The notes: generated by a model from the sequence alone, not told the origin. Positions 43,127 through 51,973 are shown, numbered from the stretch's first letter. The stretch is 64,000 bases of DNA from Flavobacterium panici (GCF_903819335.1 NZ_CAIJDE010000038.1:95289-159288), one strand, 5' to 3'. Program-made: numbers and translations.

Positions 43127-43700
43127 AGTAAGGAGAAATCATTAAATAAACTACAACACCTGTTACCGCAACATATAACCAAAGCGGAAATGTTATTTTA
43201 GCTATTTTTTTGTGTTTATCAAAACGCTTCGCAAGTGCTCGCACATATGTTACCAATACAAACGGAATGATTATAATGGATAAAAGAATATGTGTGATTA
43301 AAATAAATGCATATAAATATCTAACAGCACCAATTTTAGCTTTTTCTACTGCATCTAAAATTCCGTCATGATTTATATCTCCAAATTTAGTGGAATCAGC
43401 AGTCATGTGATACGCAACATACATCGCCAAAAAAGCCAATGACAAAGCAATTGCAAAAGTCATTAAACGTTCGTGCAGTTTAAGTTTTCCGTTTTTAACG
43501 GCAATTACTGCTGCAACTAAAACAATCGCTGTAAGACCGTTTGTAGAAGCATAAATTGGAGGTAAAAAAGAAAGTGGTTCTACATTGATTCCAAAATCTT
43601 TTAATTTGATTGCAAAAAGAATCCCTACAAGTACCGGTATAACAATTGAAACCGCAATAATATATTTATTGTATTTTTTTTCTAATGAATGATCTTCCAT
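43116..43700 (-). CDS. DUF420 membrane protein (CtaM-like oxidase assembly factor)
   Basis: This 194-residue protein has about five membrane segments (near 12-32, 50-68, 80-98, 127-147 and 165-190). DUF420 includes CtaM of Firmicutes, needed for maturation of aa3-type oxidases; that parallel and the adjacent SCO and oxidase-subunit genes suggest the same role here. An exact EF-hand-like loop, DINHDGILDAVE, lies at residues 108-119 between two membrane helices, which is unexpected. It lies 2 bp after the SCO gene. Confidence 0.9.
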   Translation of the reverse strand: MEDHSLEKKYNKYIIAVSIVIPVLVGILFAIKLKDFGINVEPLSFLPPIYASTNGLTAIVLVAAVIAVKNGKLKLHERLMTFAIALSLAFLAMYVAYHMTADSTKFGDINHDGILDAVEKAKIGAVRYLYAFILITHILLSIIIIPFVLVTYVRALAKRFDKHKKIAKITFPLWLYVAVTGVVVYLMISPYYAN

Positions 43701-43702
43701 TT

Positions 43703-44389
43703 TTATTCTTCTAATAGTATTTTAATATCTTCCTGAATTTCTCTAACACCTTTTTTATCTAAACCATCGTAATAAATATTTGGGTTTCCAAATTCATCTT
43801 TTCGGCAGCGAATGTTTCCGTCCTTATCAATCAAAGCAAACAATCCAGAATGTTCAAAACCTCCGCTTACTTTTGAATTTTCTCCGGCATAAAGATTAAA
43901 ACCTTTGTTCGACAAATCCATAATTGTGGCTCTGTCTCCAGTTAAAAAATTCCAGTTAGAAGATTTTACACCTAATAATTTTGCGTGATCTTTTAAAACC
44001 TGTGGTGTATCATGAGTTGGGTCAATGGTAATAGAAACGATTCCGAAATTAGGATTACCAAAAAATGTTTTTTCGATTTCCAGCATGCTCAAATTCATCT
44101 TTGGACATATTGACGGACAAGTTGTGAAGAAAAATTCTAAAACATATACTTTTCCTCTATAGGTTGCATTAGATACTTTAACGTTATCCTGATTGGTCAA
44201 TTCAAATTTTGGAGCTGCACCAATCGTCAATAATTTTGCATCTTTAGAACTTTTAGAACCAACATTATCTAAACGATTCCCTTTTACAACATCCCCATTT
44301 TTAATTCTGTCAACAATTTTTGGCACTGCATAGATTCCGAAAATCAAAATAATAAACGAAATCCCTATGTAAGATTTATTTTTGAACAT
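43703..44389 (-). CDS. SCO family copper chaperone for cytochrome oxidase
   Basis: This 228-residue protein has one N-terminal membrane helix and a thioredoxin-fold domain outside the cytoplasm. The copper-binding CxxxC is in FFTTCPSICPKMN and the third ligand is the histidine in GGFEHSGLFALIDKDG. ITIDPTHDTPQVL is also typical. SCO delivers copper to the CuA site of subunit II. It lies 12 bp after a shorter paralogue that lacks these ligands and 2 bp before DUF420. Confidence 0.95.
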   Translation of the reverse strand: MFKNKSYIGISFIILIFGIYAVPKIVDRIKNGDVVKGNRLDNVGSKSSKDAKLLTIGAAPKFELTNQDNVKVSNATYRGKVYVLEFFFTTCPSICPKMNLSMLEIEKTFFGNPNFGIVSITIDPTHDTPQVLKDHAKLLGVKSSNWNFLTGDRATIMDLSNKGFNLYAGENSKVSGGFEHSGLFALIDKDGNIRCRKDEFGNPNIYYDGLDKKGVREIQEDIKILLEE

Positions 44390-44401
44390 TATATGTGTAT
44401 T

Positions 44402-45058
44402 TTAAAGTTGTTTTGTGGCGTTATGGTTCTTTTTAAGAGCGGCACGATATTCATACAAAATGATTTTAAAATCATCCAGCATTTCATTACTTAGTTCTGA
44501 TGGATGAAAAGTATCGTATCCTTCTTTGTATTCGTCTTTTTTATCTTTATTTCCGCCTTTGCGGCCTCTTAAGTTTCTTTCTTTATCTACAATGAAAACA
44601 TTTGATGTACCCAATTTATCATTCAGTTTTCCTTTTAAGTGTAATTGATTATAAAATGCCTGAATATCATCTGGTGCAGCAAAAACAAAATTCCAATTTT
44701 TAACATCTGTAAAAGGAGATAAGGCATCAACAATTTTCTGAGCTTCTTTTTCAGTTCCCAGCGGACATAAAACTACAAACTGAAGATCTTCAAAACCGTT
44801 ATAACGTTTGTAGATTTTTTCATTTAAGTTGAAATAATTTCCTCTGTTTTCAAGAATATCTGAGCCTGAAAAACCTAGTATAGTGATTTTTTTATCTAAA
44901 GAAACTTTTTTGCCGTCGAGAGATTTCCAGTTTCCAAAGTCAGCAATTTTTGGGGTAATTATGGGAAGTTTTGTAAAACTATTTACACCTGAAGCAAAAA
45001 ACAAATAGGCTACAATGGGTAAAACAAAAAGCACAAAAAGAACTATATTTTTTTTCAT
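44402..45058 (-). CDS. SCO/thioredoxin-like protein lacking copper ligands
   Basis: This 218-residue protein has an N-terminal membrane anchor (about 5-23) and a thioredoxin-like domain similar in layout to SCO (DFGNWKSLDGKKVSLDKKIT, TSNVFIVDKERNLRGRKGG). At the CxxxC site it reads ILGFSGSDILENRGN. The only cysteine lies in VVLCPLGTE, so it cannot bind copper as SCO does. It leads the SCO, DUF420 and CxxC-protein set and is separated from the oxidase-subunit genes by a terminator. A structural or partner role is inferred. Confidence 0.8.
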   Translation of the reverse strand: MKKNIVLFVLFVLPIVAYLFFASGVNSFTKLPIITPKIADFGNWKSLDGKKVSLDKKITILGFSGSDILENRGNYFNLNEKIYKRYNGFEDLQFVVLCPLGTEKEAQKIVDALSPFTDVKNWNFVFAAPDDIQAFYNQLHLKGKLNDKLGTSNVFIVDKERNLRGRKGGNKDKKDEYKEGYDTFHPSELSNEMLDDFKIILYEYRAALKKNHNATKQL

Positions 45059-45090
45059 TGTTTTAACGGAAGTTATTGAGGTACAAAAAT

Positions 45091-45116
45091 AAAAAAAGCT
45101 CCGTTAAACGGAGCTT
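45091..45116 (-). terminator. Rho-independent terminator after the oxidase subunit IV gene
   Basis: On the minus strand AAGCTCCGT and its complement form a 9-bp stem with a 3-nt loop, followed by a run of T. It separates the subunit genes from the SCO set. Confidence 0.9.
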
Positions 45117-45136
45117 CTTTTCGAATTAATATCATG

Positions 45137-45487
45137 TTAAAAATTCCATTTAATAGTAGAATCTTTAAAAACCCCATAAATATAGTGTCCTTCTGTCAAC
45201 AAGATGAACAATAAATATAATACCAGGAAAATAACCGGTGATACAACAGACCATCTAAGGCTGCTTTTTTCACCTTCCATGTGCATGAATGCCCATACAA
45301 TATAATAAGCTTTGAATATTGTTAAGATATAAAATATCCAGTTTAACAAATTCAAACCAACAAAATGATTAAACTCTAATACTCCCGGTTTGTAAATACC
45401 AAGGATAACTTCTACTGTAGTTACTACTGATAGTAATGCAAAAACAAACCAGATTCTTTTTGTATTTGATACGTGCTCGTGTGACAT
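45137..45487 (-). CDS. Cytochrome c oxidase subunit IV family protein
   Basis: This 116-residue protein has three membrane helices, with the first starting at RIWFVFALLSVVTTVEVILG. YYIVWAFMHMEGEKSSLRW is typical of prokaryotic COX4 proteins. It stabilises the aa3-type oxidase complex in the inner membrane. It lies 18 bp after the large subunit III gene. Subunits I and II are not in the window. Confidence 0.92.
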   Translation of the reverse strand: MSHEHVSNTKRIWFVFALLSVVTTVEVILGIYKPGVLEFNHFVGLNLLNWIFYILTIFKAYYIVWAFMHMEGEKSSLRWSVVSPVIFLVLYLLFILLTEGHYIYGVFKDSTIKWNF

Positions 45488-45505
45488 AATAATTAAAATC
45501 TAAAA

Positions 45506-46492
45506 TTAAACTAAGTAGAAAACTGTAAATACAAATACCCAAACTAAATCTACAAAGTGCCAGTATAAACCAACTTTCTCTACCATTTCGTAGCTTCTTC
45601 TTTTCTCGTAAGTTCCTAATAATACATTAAAGAAAATAATGATATTAATGATAACTCCAGAAAATACGTGGAATCCGTGGAATCCTGTGATGAAGAAGAA
45701 GAAATCAGCGAATAGTTTACTACCGTATTCATTTCTTGTTAGGTTTGCTCCTTCTACTACATATTTTGCATCAGCTAAACGAGCTTCTGATTCTGCTCTT
45801 GTTAAAACTGTTTTTTTCTTTTCAGCAGTAAGTTTTTCAGTTCTGATTAATACATCAGGGTGTGCTTTAAAACCTGCCTGAATTTCAGCAACTGTATAAG
45901 TTGGCTGTGTTTCTGCATCCTGAACGAACCAAGTTGCATGGCTTCTTGTTAATTCTTGTCTTTGTTCTGGCAATTTTACTGCAAAATCTGCAAGAGCAAC
46001 TCTTGTTCCATCTGCTTTAACAAACTGCAATAAACTTCCACCTTTAGTTTCAACTGCACCGTACTCTCCTTTAATGAAGTTTTTCCACTCCCAAGCTTGA
46101 GAACCAACGAAAATTAAACCTCCAATAATAGTTAAGAACATGTACACAGCAACTTTTGTTTTCTTTAATTGGTGACCTGCATCAACAGCTAATACCATTG
46201 TTACAGATGAGAAAATCAAGATAAAAGTCATTAAGGCTACATAATACATAGGAGCCGAAACACCATGCATAAAAGGAAAGTGAGTAAACACTTCGTCAGC
46301 CAATGGCCATGTTTCAATAAATTTAAATCTAGAAAAACCGTAAGCACCTAAAAATCCAGAGAATGTCAAGGCATCTGATACGATAAAAAACCACATCATC
46401 ATTTTACCATAACTTGCTCCTAGTGGCTGGATATGCTCACCGCCTCCCCAAGTTTTTTCGTCGTTATTTGCAGTAGTAACTGTCGCTTCCAT
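45506..46492 (-). CDS. Cytochrome c oxidase subunit III with large hydrophilic insert
   Basis: This 328-residue membrane protein is a heme-copper oxidase subunit III. Early helices contain MMMWFFIVSDALTFSGFLGA, and the conserved ITGFHGFHVFSG and YWHFVDLVWVFVFTVFY are at the end. Between the helix ending near 135 and the one starting near 258 there is an unusual hydrophilic insert of about 110 residues (QRQELTRSHATWFVQDAETQ and a charged helix). Normal subunit III has no such loop. It follows a second, shorter subunit III-like gene. Confidence 0.95.
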   Translation of the reverse strand: MEATVTTANNDEKTWGGGEHIQPLGASYGKMMMWFFIVSDALTFSGFLGAYGFSRFKFIETWPLADEVFTHFPFMHGVSAPMYYVALMTFILIFSSVTMVLAVDAGHQLKKTKVAVYMFLTIIGGLIFVGSQAWEWKNFIKGEYGAVETKGGSLLQFVKADGTRVALADFAVKLPEQRQELTRSHATWFVQDAETQPTYTVAEIQAGFKAHPDVLIRTEKLTAEKKKTVLTRAESEARLADAKYVVEGANLTRNEYGSKLFADFFFFITGFHGFHVFSGVIINIIIFFNVLLGTYEKRRSYEMVEKVGLYWHFVDLVWVFVFTVFYLV

Positions 46493-46534
46493 AAAAGATA
46501 TTCGTTAAAAAGTTCCCAAATTTACGTTTTTTTC

Positions 46535-47122
46535 TTATTTAAAGAAATATAAAAATAAAAATAATAATACCCATAATAAATCCAAAAAGTGCCAATACAT
46601 CGCACCTAGTTCTATACCAAGAGTTTGAGTCGGATTGTATTTTTGTTTAAAATGATTATAAATTATAATTAAAAGCGAAATTAATCCGCCTGCCAAGTGC
46701 AATAGGTGCATAAGCGCAATTACATAAAGGAAAGTTGTAGTAATTGAGCTACCTTGTCCTGTCATATAATAACCGCTTTCGATAATTTGCCCGAAACCTC
46801 TAAATTGTAAAAATACAAATAGAATTCCTAAACCAAATGTTCCTAAAAGAAATGCAGAAGTTGCGCTTCTGTTTCCTTTTTCGATTGCTTTTTTCGCTAA
46901 ATAAAAAGTAACACTACAGCCAATAATAACTGCTGTACTAAAATAAAATGCAGTTGGTATTTGAAAATTACTCAACCAGTCTGCTCTTGATTTACTTACC
47001 ACAAATGCACTTGCAAGTCCTGCAAACATCATGGTCATACTTACCATTGCGAACAGCAAAATCAGTTTTGCCGATTTTGATTTTCTTACCTGCTCTTCAC
47101 TTATTTGAATTGCCATTTCCAT
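46535..47122 (-). CDS. Cytochrome c oxidase subunit III-like protein, short form
   Basis: This 195-residue protein has five membrane helices and ends with YWHFLDLLWVLLFLFLYFFK, the subunit III signature. ALMHLLHLAGGLISLLIII is the matching histidine-rich helix. It is shorter than its downstream paralogue and lacks the hydrophilic insert. Paired subunit III-like genes after heme o synthase are common in Bacteroidota caa3/aa3 loci. It lies 2 bp before the heme o synthase gene, and both are probably in one operon. Confidence 0.92.
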   Translation of the reverse strand: MEMAIQISEEQVRKSKSAKLILLFAMVSMTMMFAGLASAFVVSKSRADWLSNFQIPTAFYFSTAVIIGCSVTFYLAKKAIEKGNRSATSAFLLGTFGLGILFVFLQFRGFGQIIESGYYMTGQGSSITTTFLYVIALMHLLHLAGGLISLLIIIYNHFKQKYNPTQTLGIELGAMYWHFLDLLWVLLFLFLYFFK

Positions 47123-47124
47123 AA

Positions 47125-48027
47125 CTATCTTAAAAATTTATCTACTATAAATACAATTTGAAGCAACGAAATATACGATACGCTTACCAGCATTAATGTT
47201 CTTGCTGCTTTTGGTGTTCTTAATTGATACAATCGCACCGCATAAAATAACATCCATAAACCTAATAAAAACACTAAAACTGCTGCGATTGGCGAAATAA
47301 ACAACTGCCCTGTATATCCTAAAACTGGTAATAAGGAAGCAATAATTAACCAAATCGTATATAAAATAACCTGCAAAGCTGTTTTTCTATCTTTATTTCC
47401 CGTTGGAAGCATGAAAATACCTGCCTTTGCATAATCATCATACAAAAACCATCCAATGGCCCAAAAATGAGGAAACTGCCAGAAAAACTGAATTAAAAAT
47501 AATGTTCCGGCTTCGATACCAAATTCTCCGGTTGCCGCAACCCATCCTAACATAAATGGAATTGCTCCGGGAAACGCACCAACAAAAACTGACAATGAAG
47601 TTACGGTTTTTAATGGTGTATATATGCTTGTATATAAAAATATTGATACTGCGGCAAACATTGCCGATTTTGCATTGATAGTGTACAACAATGCAATACC
47701 TATTATAGTAAGCAGACTTGCAACAATTAATGCCGTTACAGGAGACATTCTTCCGGAAGGAACCGGACGATTCTTTGTTCGATCCATCAAAGAATCGATA
47801 TCTTTTTCAATTACCTGATTGAAAGCATTTGAAGCTCCAACCATGCAATAACCGCCAATTGACAAAATAAGCAGAACACTCCACTTAAAAGGGTGTTCGT
47901 CATTAACTCCTAATAAATATCCGGCGATTGAAGAAAACAAAACACTAATAGCCAAGCCGGCCTTAGTTATCTCTTTGAAATCCAGAAATATTGATTTGAT
48001 TGAAATTGTATTTTTAGCAGCGTTCAA
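47125..48027 (-). CDS. ctaB: Heme o synthase (protoheme IX farnesyltransferase)
   Basis: This protein has about 300 residues and nine membrane helices. It adds the farnesyl group to heme b, giving heme o for heme a synthesis. Motifs are VIEKDIDSLMDRTKNRPVPS, the prenyl-diphosphate-binding site, and FLYDDYAKAGIFMLP. No ATG fits. TTG at 48027 gives MNAAKNTISIKSIFLDFKEI, the usual length. A TTG at 48072 is less likely because it lies just upstream of, and touching, a TAnnTTTG promoter box. Confidence 0.93.
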   Translation of the reverse strand: MNAAKNTISIKSIFLDFKEITKAGLAISVLFSSIAGYLLGVNDEHPFKWSVLLILSIGGYCMVGASNAFNQVIEKDIDSLMDRTKNRPVPSGRMSPVTALIVASLLTIIGIALLYTINAKSAMFAAVSIFLYTSIYTPLKTVTSLSVFVGAFPGAIPFMLGWVAATGEFGIEAGTLFLIQFFWQFPHFWAIGWFLYDDYAKAGIFMLPTGNKDRKTALQVILYTIWLIIASLLPVLGYTGQLFISPIAAVLVFLLGLWMLFYAVRLYQLRTPKAARTLMLVSVSYISLLQIVFIVDKFLR

Positions 48028-48061
48028 TACCGTAGTCTTTGTATATTTTTTTTGAGTGGTG

Positions 48062-48069
48062 CAAATGTA
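48062..48069 (-). promoter_or_regulatory. Putative -7 element for ctaB and the oxidase operon
   Basis: The minus strand reads TACATTTG followed by CACC, a consensus -7 match, 34 bp before the TTG start chosen for ctaB. No TTG -33 element is obvious. Confidence 0.4.
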
Positions 48070-48185
48070 CAAATTAGATTATAGAATTTGGAACTTTAAA
48101 ATTAGATTTTTTCCAATAAAACCTCTACAAAATAAGAACTTTCCAATCTTTAACACTATTATTTCGAAAAATCTTATTAAAAATT

Positions 48186-50300
48186 CTAGTAATCAAAATA
48201 CCAGTTAAAGACATCTGAACGTAAACCAATAGTAAACCAGGTCGTACTTTGCTTAAATGTTGTTGCCGTTTCCTGTGTTGGATCAAAATTTCTGTAAATG
48301 AAACTTCCGAATAATTTTAAATTTGTGATCGGATTTATTAAATATCCTCCTTGTATATCGGCAATAAAAATACTCGTTTTATTTCCCTGACCCACTTTTA
48401 CACCTGTATCATAAGGACGGTTTAAATCATAGTCTTTATAGATATTTCCTCCGTAATTATAAGTGTTTTCTGCGGTATCAAAATCCAAACCTCTTTTTCC
48501 AACCGTAAATTTAGCATCGGCAAAAAGACGTCCTTTATGGTAACGGCCAATTGCAATAAATTCTTCAAAGTTTCCTCCCCATTGATGCCCAATACTTTGA
48601 TTATTATGGCCATAATTCGTAATTGGATCACTATGAGAATACACATAAGGACGAACGTGATTGTATTCTAATTGTAAAAGCAAATCTTTTACATGAAAAG
48701 CATTGTAATATTTAGCGCCTAACTGGTAACCAAATTTATTTTTCCAGCTTTGATCTCCGGACTTCATATCGCCAATCGAGAATTCATCTAATAAAAACTG
48801 AGCGTATAAATTAACATTGTTATTCCATTTGTATTTAGACGTCATTCCTAAAAGCGCATTTCCGCTTCGGGATGATGAAGCAAACTCTACAGAACGGTAA
48901 AAAATAATAGGATTTACAAAATTAACATCAAATCCCCTATTGTTGGTATCTGTCCAAACTACCGATTCAAAGAAACCTAAATTCAGTTTATTCGAAACAT
49001 TCCAGCTCAAATAATGATTCGCCATATATTTGCTTGCATACGTTCTGTCCACCGTTACGTCTGGACGAACATCTTTAAGCCACATATAAGTATTGGTATA
49101 TTTAATTTTCCAGAAAGTCGTATTGATTTTAAAATAAGGATAAGGGCTTGCACCGTCTGTTTCAAGCAAAGAACGATATCCGTCTCCAATAAAATTTCTT
49201 CCGTAACCTAACTGTAAGTCAAATATTTTACTTGGCGCAAAAGTAATATTGGCTTCCGCCAAAGGAAAATCGTAAGCATCTGTTTTAAATCTTTTAGCAA
49301 TTCCCATTCCCGGAATAATTGCCGGATTTCCACCAGAAGGTTTTAATGTTTCTGCATAATCATTGTAATAACCTGCAAATCTTCCCTGACTTTCAAAAAT
49401 AGTTGTCGTAAAATTAATCTGTTTTCCTAAACCTCCTCTAAAATTAAGCCCGCGCGTATTTACATACGAATAAGAAGCATCAAGATCTGACGCTTTTCCC
49501 ATTTGCAAATCAAGAATTGGGTTTAATGCCAGCCAGTAATCTTCACCTTGAATCTGAACAAGGTTTTCGTTCCAAAGTTTTCTTCCCCACCAACCTGAAA
49601 CTTTTTTCTGAAGCGATTCGTTTACCGCTTTTAAATTATAATATTTTGAAACCTCAGCATAAGTATACGGTTTTGAGGCCGTATGATTATTACTTCCTAC
49701 TTGGTTCATTGCGCCATCAAACTGTGCGTAATAACTATGCGAAAATGGTATATTTAAATGACTTTCAAATTCAGGCATATTGTATTTTTTGTATACAATA
49801 CTGTCTAGTTCTGTCATTGGTTTTTCAATTGGCTTTTCAATTTCAGATGCTGCCAAAGCTTCTGCTGCAATCTGATCTGCACTTTTTAAAGGAATATCAA
49901 TTGAGATAGTGTATTTTGAATAAGTCGGTTTTCCGTTATAAGTCGAAGGTTTTATTTTCGGGAATTTTCCAAAAACACGTTTTGCTTCTTCAACTAGTAA
50001 ATCATCTGCTGCATTTACGTAAATTACTTTAAATCCTCCGTTTGCATCAACTTCAAAAAGCACTTTTACTTCTCCTTTGTAATTGTTTTGTTTTAAGTTT
50101 TCGGGAATTTGAAAATTATCATATACAAAATTCTGCACTTCTCTGTAAAAACAGTTTTCTAAATTTTTAGACTGAAGATTTTCGCAATGTGGAAAAATAG
50201 GAAACTGCTCTGAAGTAAAAGCAGGTGTGACATTAGTCTGCTGTGCAAAACCAAGTAAGGTAAACAGGCTGATAAAAAAAGATAAAAAAAACTTATTCAC
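48186..50300 (-). CDS. remB: Gliding-motility outer-membrane protein RemB with TonB-C-like N-domain
   Basis: This 704-residue protein has a signal peptide ending LLGFAQ. Residues 33-138 look like a TonB C-terminal domain: FPHCE, NCFYREVQNFVYDNF, GEVKVLFEVDANGGF, LLVEEAKRVFGKFPKIKPST, NGKPTYSKY. From about 170 on there is a large beta-barrel of repeated aromatic strands to the end, VFNWYFDY. Length and features match RemB of F. johnsoniae, an outer-membrane protein needed for normal gliding. It lies upstream of the oxidase operon and downstream of deoC, near sprA. Confidence 0.88.
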   Translation of the reverse strand: MNKFFLSFFISLFTLLGFAQQTNVTPAFTSEQFPIFPHCENLQSKNLENCFYREVQNFVYDNFQIPENLKQNNYKGEVKVLFEVDANGGFKVIYVNAADDLLVEEAKRVFGKFPKIKPSTYNGKPTYSKYTISIDIPLKSADQIAAEALAASEIEKPIEKPMTELDSIVYKKYNMPEFESHLNIPFSHSYYAQFDGAMNQVGSNNHTASKPYTYAEVSKYYNLKAVNESLQKKVSGWWGRKLWNENLVQIQGEDYWLALNPILDLQMGKASDLDASYSYVNTRGLNFRGGLGKQINFTTTIFESQGRFAGYYNDYAETLKPSGGNPAIIPGMGIAKRFKTDAYDFPLAEANITFAPSKIFDLQLGYGRNFIGDGYRSLLETDGASPYPYFKINTTFWKIKYTNTYMWLKDVRPDVTVDRTYASKYMANHYLSWNVSNKLNLGFFESVVWTDTNNRGFDVNFVNPIIFYRSVEFASSSRSGNALLGMTSKYKWNNNVNLYAQFLLDEFSIGDMKSGDQSWKNKFGYQLGAKYYNAFHVKDLLLQLEYNHVRPYVYSHSDPITNYGHNNQSIGHQWGGNFEEFIAIGRYHKGRLFADAKFTVGKRGLDFDTAENTYNYGGNIYKDYDLNRPYDTGVKVGQGNKTSIFIADIQGGYLINPITNLKLFGSFIYRNFDPTQETATTFKQSTTWFTIGLRSDVFNWYFDY

Positions 50301-50318
50301 TAGATTGGGGCTTATGAT

Positions 50319-51062
50319 TTAATATTGATTTGTGGCATTTTTTCCGTCTGCGATCGCTTTTGCTGCCGAAGTCCCGATGCGTTTAACTCCTAAACGAATC
50401 ATTTCTACTACATCTTCATACGAGCGAACACCTCCGGCAGCTTTTACCGGCAAAGGGGATGCATTTTCGAGCATCATTATAATGGTTTGAATTGTAGCTC
50501 CGTTTGGCAGATTATTTTCGGTTTTATAAAAACCTGTTGATGATTTTACAAAAACGGAAGCATAATCTTCTTCTTTAAAATTCGATATAACAACATTTTT
50601 TATTAGAGCCGAAAGCTGAATAATTTCTTTATCTGTCAATGCCGCAACTTCAATAATCCATTTTACTGTTTTATTGCTGGCTAATCCTATTTGGCTGCCT
50701 ATTAGAATTTCTTCTTTTATTAATGAAATTTCTCCATTTTTAAAAGCTTCATAATTGCAGACAAAATCTAAATCATCGGCACCATTTTCAATCGCTTCAT
50801 TTGCTTCCTTGATCTTAGATTCTAAACTTGAATTTCCCTGTGGAAAATCTATTACGGTACCAACCAGTAAATTCGAATTTTCTTTTAAGATCATTTCTTT
50901 CGCCAGACTCACACATTCAGGCCGAATCATGATGAGTTTAAACTTTTCCTGAATCGCTTCTGCAATTGCATTTTTAACTACAATACTATTCTCCTCTTCC
51001 GAAATTCCGGCTTGAGCAGCAGTTTTTAAATAAGTAGAATCTAAGTATTGCTTAACATTCAT
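50319..51062 (-). CDS. deoC: Deoxyribose-phosphate aldolase
   Basis: This protein has about 247 residues. It cleaves 2-deoxyribose 5-phosphate to glyceraldehyde 3-phosphate and acetaldehyde in nucleoside breakdown. The Schiff-base lysine is in VFVKSSTGF, and KAAGGVRSYEDVVEMI closes the TIM barrel. I chose the ATG at 51062 (MNVKQYLDSTYLK); an ATG at 51098 lies upstream of the promoter box at 51088-51095. It is separated from vanZ/gcvH by a terminator and sits 18 bp before remB. Confidence 0.94.
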   Translation of the reverse strand: MNVKQYLDSTYLKTAAQAGISEEENSIVVKNAIAEAIQEKFKLIMIRPECVSLAKEMILKENSNLLVGTVIDFPQGNSSLESKIKEANEAIENGADDLDFVCNYEAFKNGEISLIKEEILIGSQIGLASNKTVKWIIEVAALTDKEIIQLSALIKNVVISNFKEEDYASVFVKSSTGFYKTENNLPNGATIQTIIMMLENASPLPVKAAGGVRSYEDVVEMIRLGVKRIGTSAAKAIADGKNATNQY

Positions 51063-51087
51063 AATATTGAAGTTAGATCGAATGGGG

Positions 51088-51095
51088 CAAAAATA
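51088..51095 (-). promoter_or_regulatory. Putative -7 element for deoC-remB
   Basis: The minus strand reads TATTTTTG, a TAnnTTTG match, 25 bp before the deoC ATG at 51062. It lies downstream of the vanZ terminator. Confidence 0.45.
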
Positions 51096-51145
51096 CATTT
51101 AAATTCAGAAAAAATACTGTTTTAAAAGCTTGATTTTATGCCAAT

Positions 51146-51166
51146 AAAAAACCCACCGAAGTGGGT
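51146..51166 (-). terminator. Rho-independent terminator after vanZ-like gene
   Basis: On the minus strand ACCCAC and GTGGGT pair around a TTCG tetraloop, followed by T6. It ends the sprA-gcvH-vanZ side before deoC. Confidence 0.9.
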
Positions 51167-51176
51167 AATTATATTC

Positions 51177-51560
51177 TTATATTTTATCGATTTGTTTTTT
51201 AAAAGCTATTGCTGAAAAAACGCCTACGAATGCACCTAATGCATTTGCTAAAACATCTGTTACATCTGATGCTCGTGTTGTTGTTAAAACACTTTGCATA
51301 ATTTCGATTGTTATTCCGAAGAAAACAGAAAAGATAAACGAAATCAAATACGCCTTGTAATCGTTCGCATCTTTTCCTTTAAGCTCTTTCTTAAAGAATA
51401 AGATCCAGGAAATTGTAAAGCCAAAGTGAAAACAAAAATGCACAATTTTGTCAATACTCGGAAAATTTACCACCGGAATATTACTTGAATCTATTAAACA
51501 AAAATACGCAATGATTCCAGAGCAGATAATTGCCCAGATTAACAATAATTGTTTAGGCAC
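51177..51560 (-). CDS. VanZ-like family membrane protein
   Basis: This 127-residue inner-membrane protein has about four helices and VanZ-like features: [20 protein letters not shown] near the start, [20 protein letters not shown] in the middle, and [16 protein letters not shown] at the end. VanZ-like proteins are named for teicoplanin resistance, but most are housekeeping membrane proteins of unknown role. Its start overlaps the gcvH stop by 8 bp, giving translational coupling. Confidence 0.9.
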   Translation of the reverse strand: MPKQLLLIWAIICSGIIAYFCLIDSSNIPVVNFPSIDKIVHFCFHFGFTISWILFFKKELKGKDANDYKAYLISFIFSVFFGITIEIMQSVLTTTRASDVTDVLANALGAFVGVFSAIAFKKQIDKI

Positions 51561-51933
51561 CGATAAGTTGTTTATAAGCTTCGTCAGATAATAAACTATC
51601 TATTTCTGATGCATCAGCAATTTTAATTTTAATCATCCATCCAGCTCCGTAAGGATCAGAATTTACAGTTTCTGGAGCGCTTTCTAAATCTTCATTAAAA
51701 GCAATAATTTCTCCAGTTAAAGGCAAAAACAAATCAGAAACTGTTTTTACAGCTTCAACTGTTCCAAAAACCTCATCTTTATCAAGTGTCTGATCTAAAG
51801 TTTCTACTTCAACATACACGATATCCCCTAACTCTTTTTGTGCAAAATGAGTAATTCCTACAGTCGCAACATCTCCTTCGATGCTAACCCATTCGTGATC
51901 TTTTGTGTACTTTAAATTTGCTGGTATGCTCAT
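51553..51933 (-). CDS. gcvH: Glycine cleavage system H protein
   Basis: This 126-residue protein carries lipoic acid on Lys63 ([14 protein letters not shown]) to shuttle the aminomethyl group between P and T proteins. The start [15 protein letters not shown] and the body [17 protein letters not shown] are standard. The gcvP and gcvT genes are not nearby. It lies 85 bp after sprA on the same strand and overlaps the VanZ-like gene. A TAnnTTTG box at 51974-51981 probably drives it. Confidence 0.97.
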   Translation of the reverse strand: MSIPANLKYTKDHEWVSIEGDVATVGITHFAQKELGDIVYVEVETLDQTLDKDEVFGTVEAVKTVSDLFLPLTGEIIAFNEDLESAPETVNSDPYGAGWMIKIKIADASEIDSLLSDEAYKQLIGA

Positions 51934-51973
51934 AATAGTATGTTTGAAAATTGATATTTTAATAATTCAGCAA

